A stretch of DNA of 5,806 bases from Thermoplasmata archaeon. Lineage in GTDB: Archaea; Thermoplasmatota; Thermoplasmata; UBA184. Location: positions 1-5,806 of the forward strand of contig JAKAVH010000029.1 in assembly GCA_021827545.1 (NCBI GenBank), in the 5' to 3' direction. A program made the translations under genes and the position numbers. Positions 5,591-5,806 of this stretch are shown piece after piece (position 1 is the first letter of the stretch; each line of letters starts with the position of its first letter). The notes under the pieces were generated by a model, which was not told the origin of the DNA, did not search any database, and saw only the letters and a program-made list of their open reading frames with translations.

Positions 5591-5806
5591 ATACTCATAC
5601 ACGCGACAACTGTTGAGCGTGCGGAGCGAGAGCTCGTGAGTGCGCTGGAAGATCACTTGCGTCAACTGATGGAACCGGATCCACCGGTCATAAGATAAGG
5701 GCGGCCTGACGGTGACCGGCCGATCGCTTCTCGTGGAATCGATGAGCTTCATCTGCTCACGGCGACCTCTATGGGATGCCGCGGCAGTCCCCGACCCCAG
5801 TGCGTC
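5555..5806 (-). CDS. Weak candidate: C-terminal part of an unrecognised protein, running off the right edge
   Basis: A minus-strand frame of 83 codons is open from the right edge to a TAA at 5555-5557, with an internal ATG at 5752. The stretch LSYDRWIRFHQLTQVIFQRT has a protein-like mix of aromatic and hydrophobic residues, but third-position GC is clearly lower than in the confident genes, and the frame overlaps the end of the convergent plus-strand gene by 36 bases. If it is a gene, it is not from the same compositional background as its neighbours. The stretch 5591-5806 otherwise holds only a 7-base inverted repeat (CCGGTCA 5684-5690, TGACCGG 5713-5719) and a TATA-like ATAAGATAA at 5690-5698. 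Confidence 0.2.
   Translation of the reverse strand, partial: DALGSGTAAASHRGRREQMKLIDSTRSDRPVTVRPPLSYDRWIRFHQLTQVIFQRTHELSLRTLNSCRVYEYLGEPLHDPEEG

Noticed and set aside
5712..5806. Plus-strand GTG frame open to the right edge, with ATAAGATAA about 15 bases upstream
   Set aside because: Only 31 codons are visible, codon bias is weak, and the TATA-like string is too close to the GTG for a leaderless start.

Overview
The window looks like a piece of a high-GC archaeal chromosome, most likely from the Thermoplasmatota, though that phylum is an inference from style and not from a marker gene. The archaeal signs are TATA-like boxes about 27-30 bases upstream of starts that lack a Shine-Dalgarno sequence (leaderless style), a TadA/VirB11-type secretion ATPase next to a pilin-like membrane-anchored protein, and a tRNA gene without an encoded CCA end. 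Coding regions are strongly GC-biased at third codon positions; the promoters are the only clearly AT-rich stretches.

Left part (1-2146, minus strand): a two-gene operon for a type IV pilus or archaeal Tad-like surface system. Transcription runs leftward from a TATA box near 2204-2211 through a pilin-like protein with one N-terminal membrane segment and a large ectodomain rich in N-glycosylation sequons, then across a 4-base gap into a secretion ATPase that runs off the left edge. The ATPase would power assembly or export, and the pilin-like protein is a plausible substrate or structural subunit. The membrane platform gene (TadB/TadC/GspF type) is not in the window and would be expected further left.

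Middle (2147-4600, plus strand): a divergent tandem-ACT-domain protein (a likely small-ligand sensor), a GC-rich 220-base intergenic stretch with several perfect hairpins, an AT-rich promoter block with four TATA-like hexamers, and a 12-TM major facilitator transporter of the phosphate:H+ symporter (PHS, Pho84-like) type that keeps the residues known to bind phosphate in that family.

Right part (4601-5806): a spacer with a pyrimidine tract and GC hairpins, tRNA-Gly(CCC), and then a region that looks like accessory DNA attached to the 3' side of the tRNA. It contains an imperfect second copy of part of the tRNA T-arm, a strong hairpin, and an unrecognised coding frame that is open back into the tRNA but has no usable start codon until well inside the coding-like region. 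The last 216 bases have weaker coding bias; one minus-strand frame there is open to the edge but is not convincing. tRNA 3' ends are common integration sites, so this end may be the border or scar of an integrated element; no integrase is visible.
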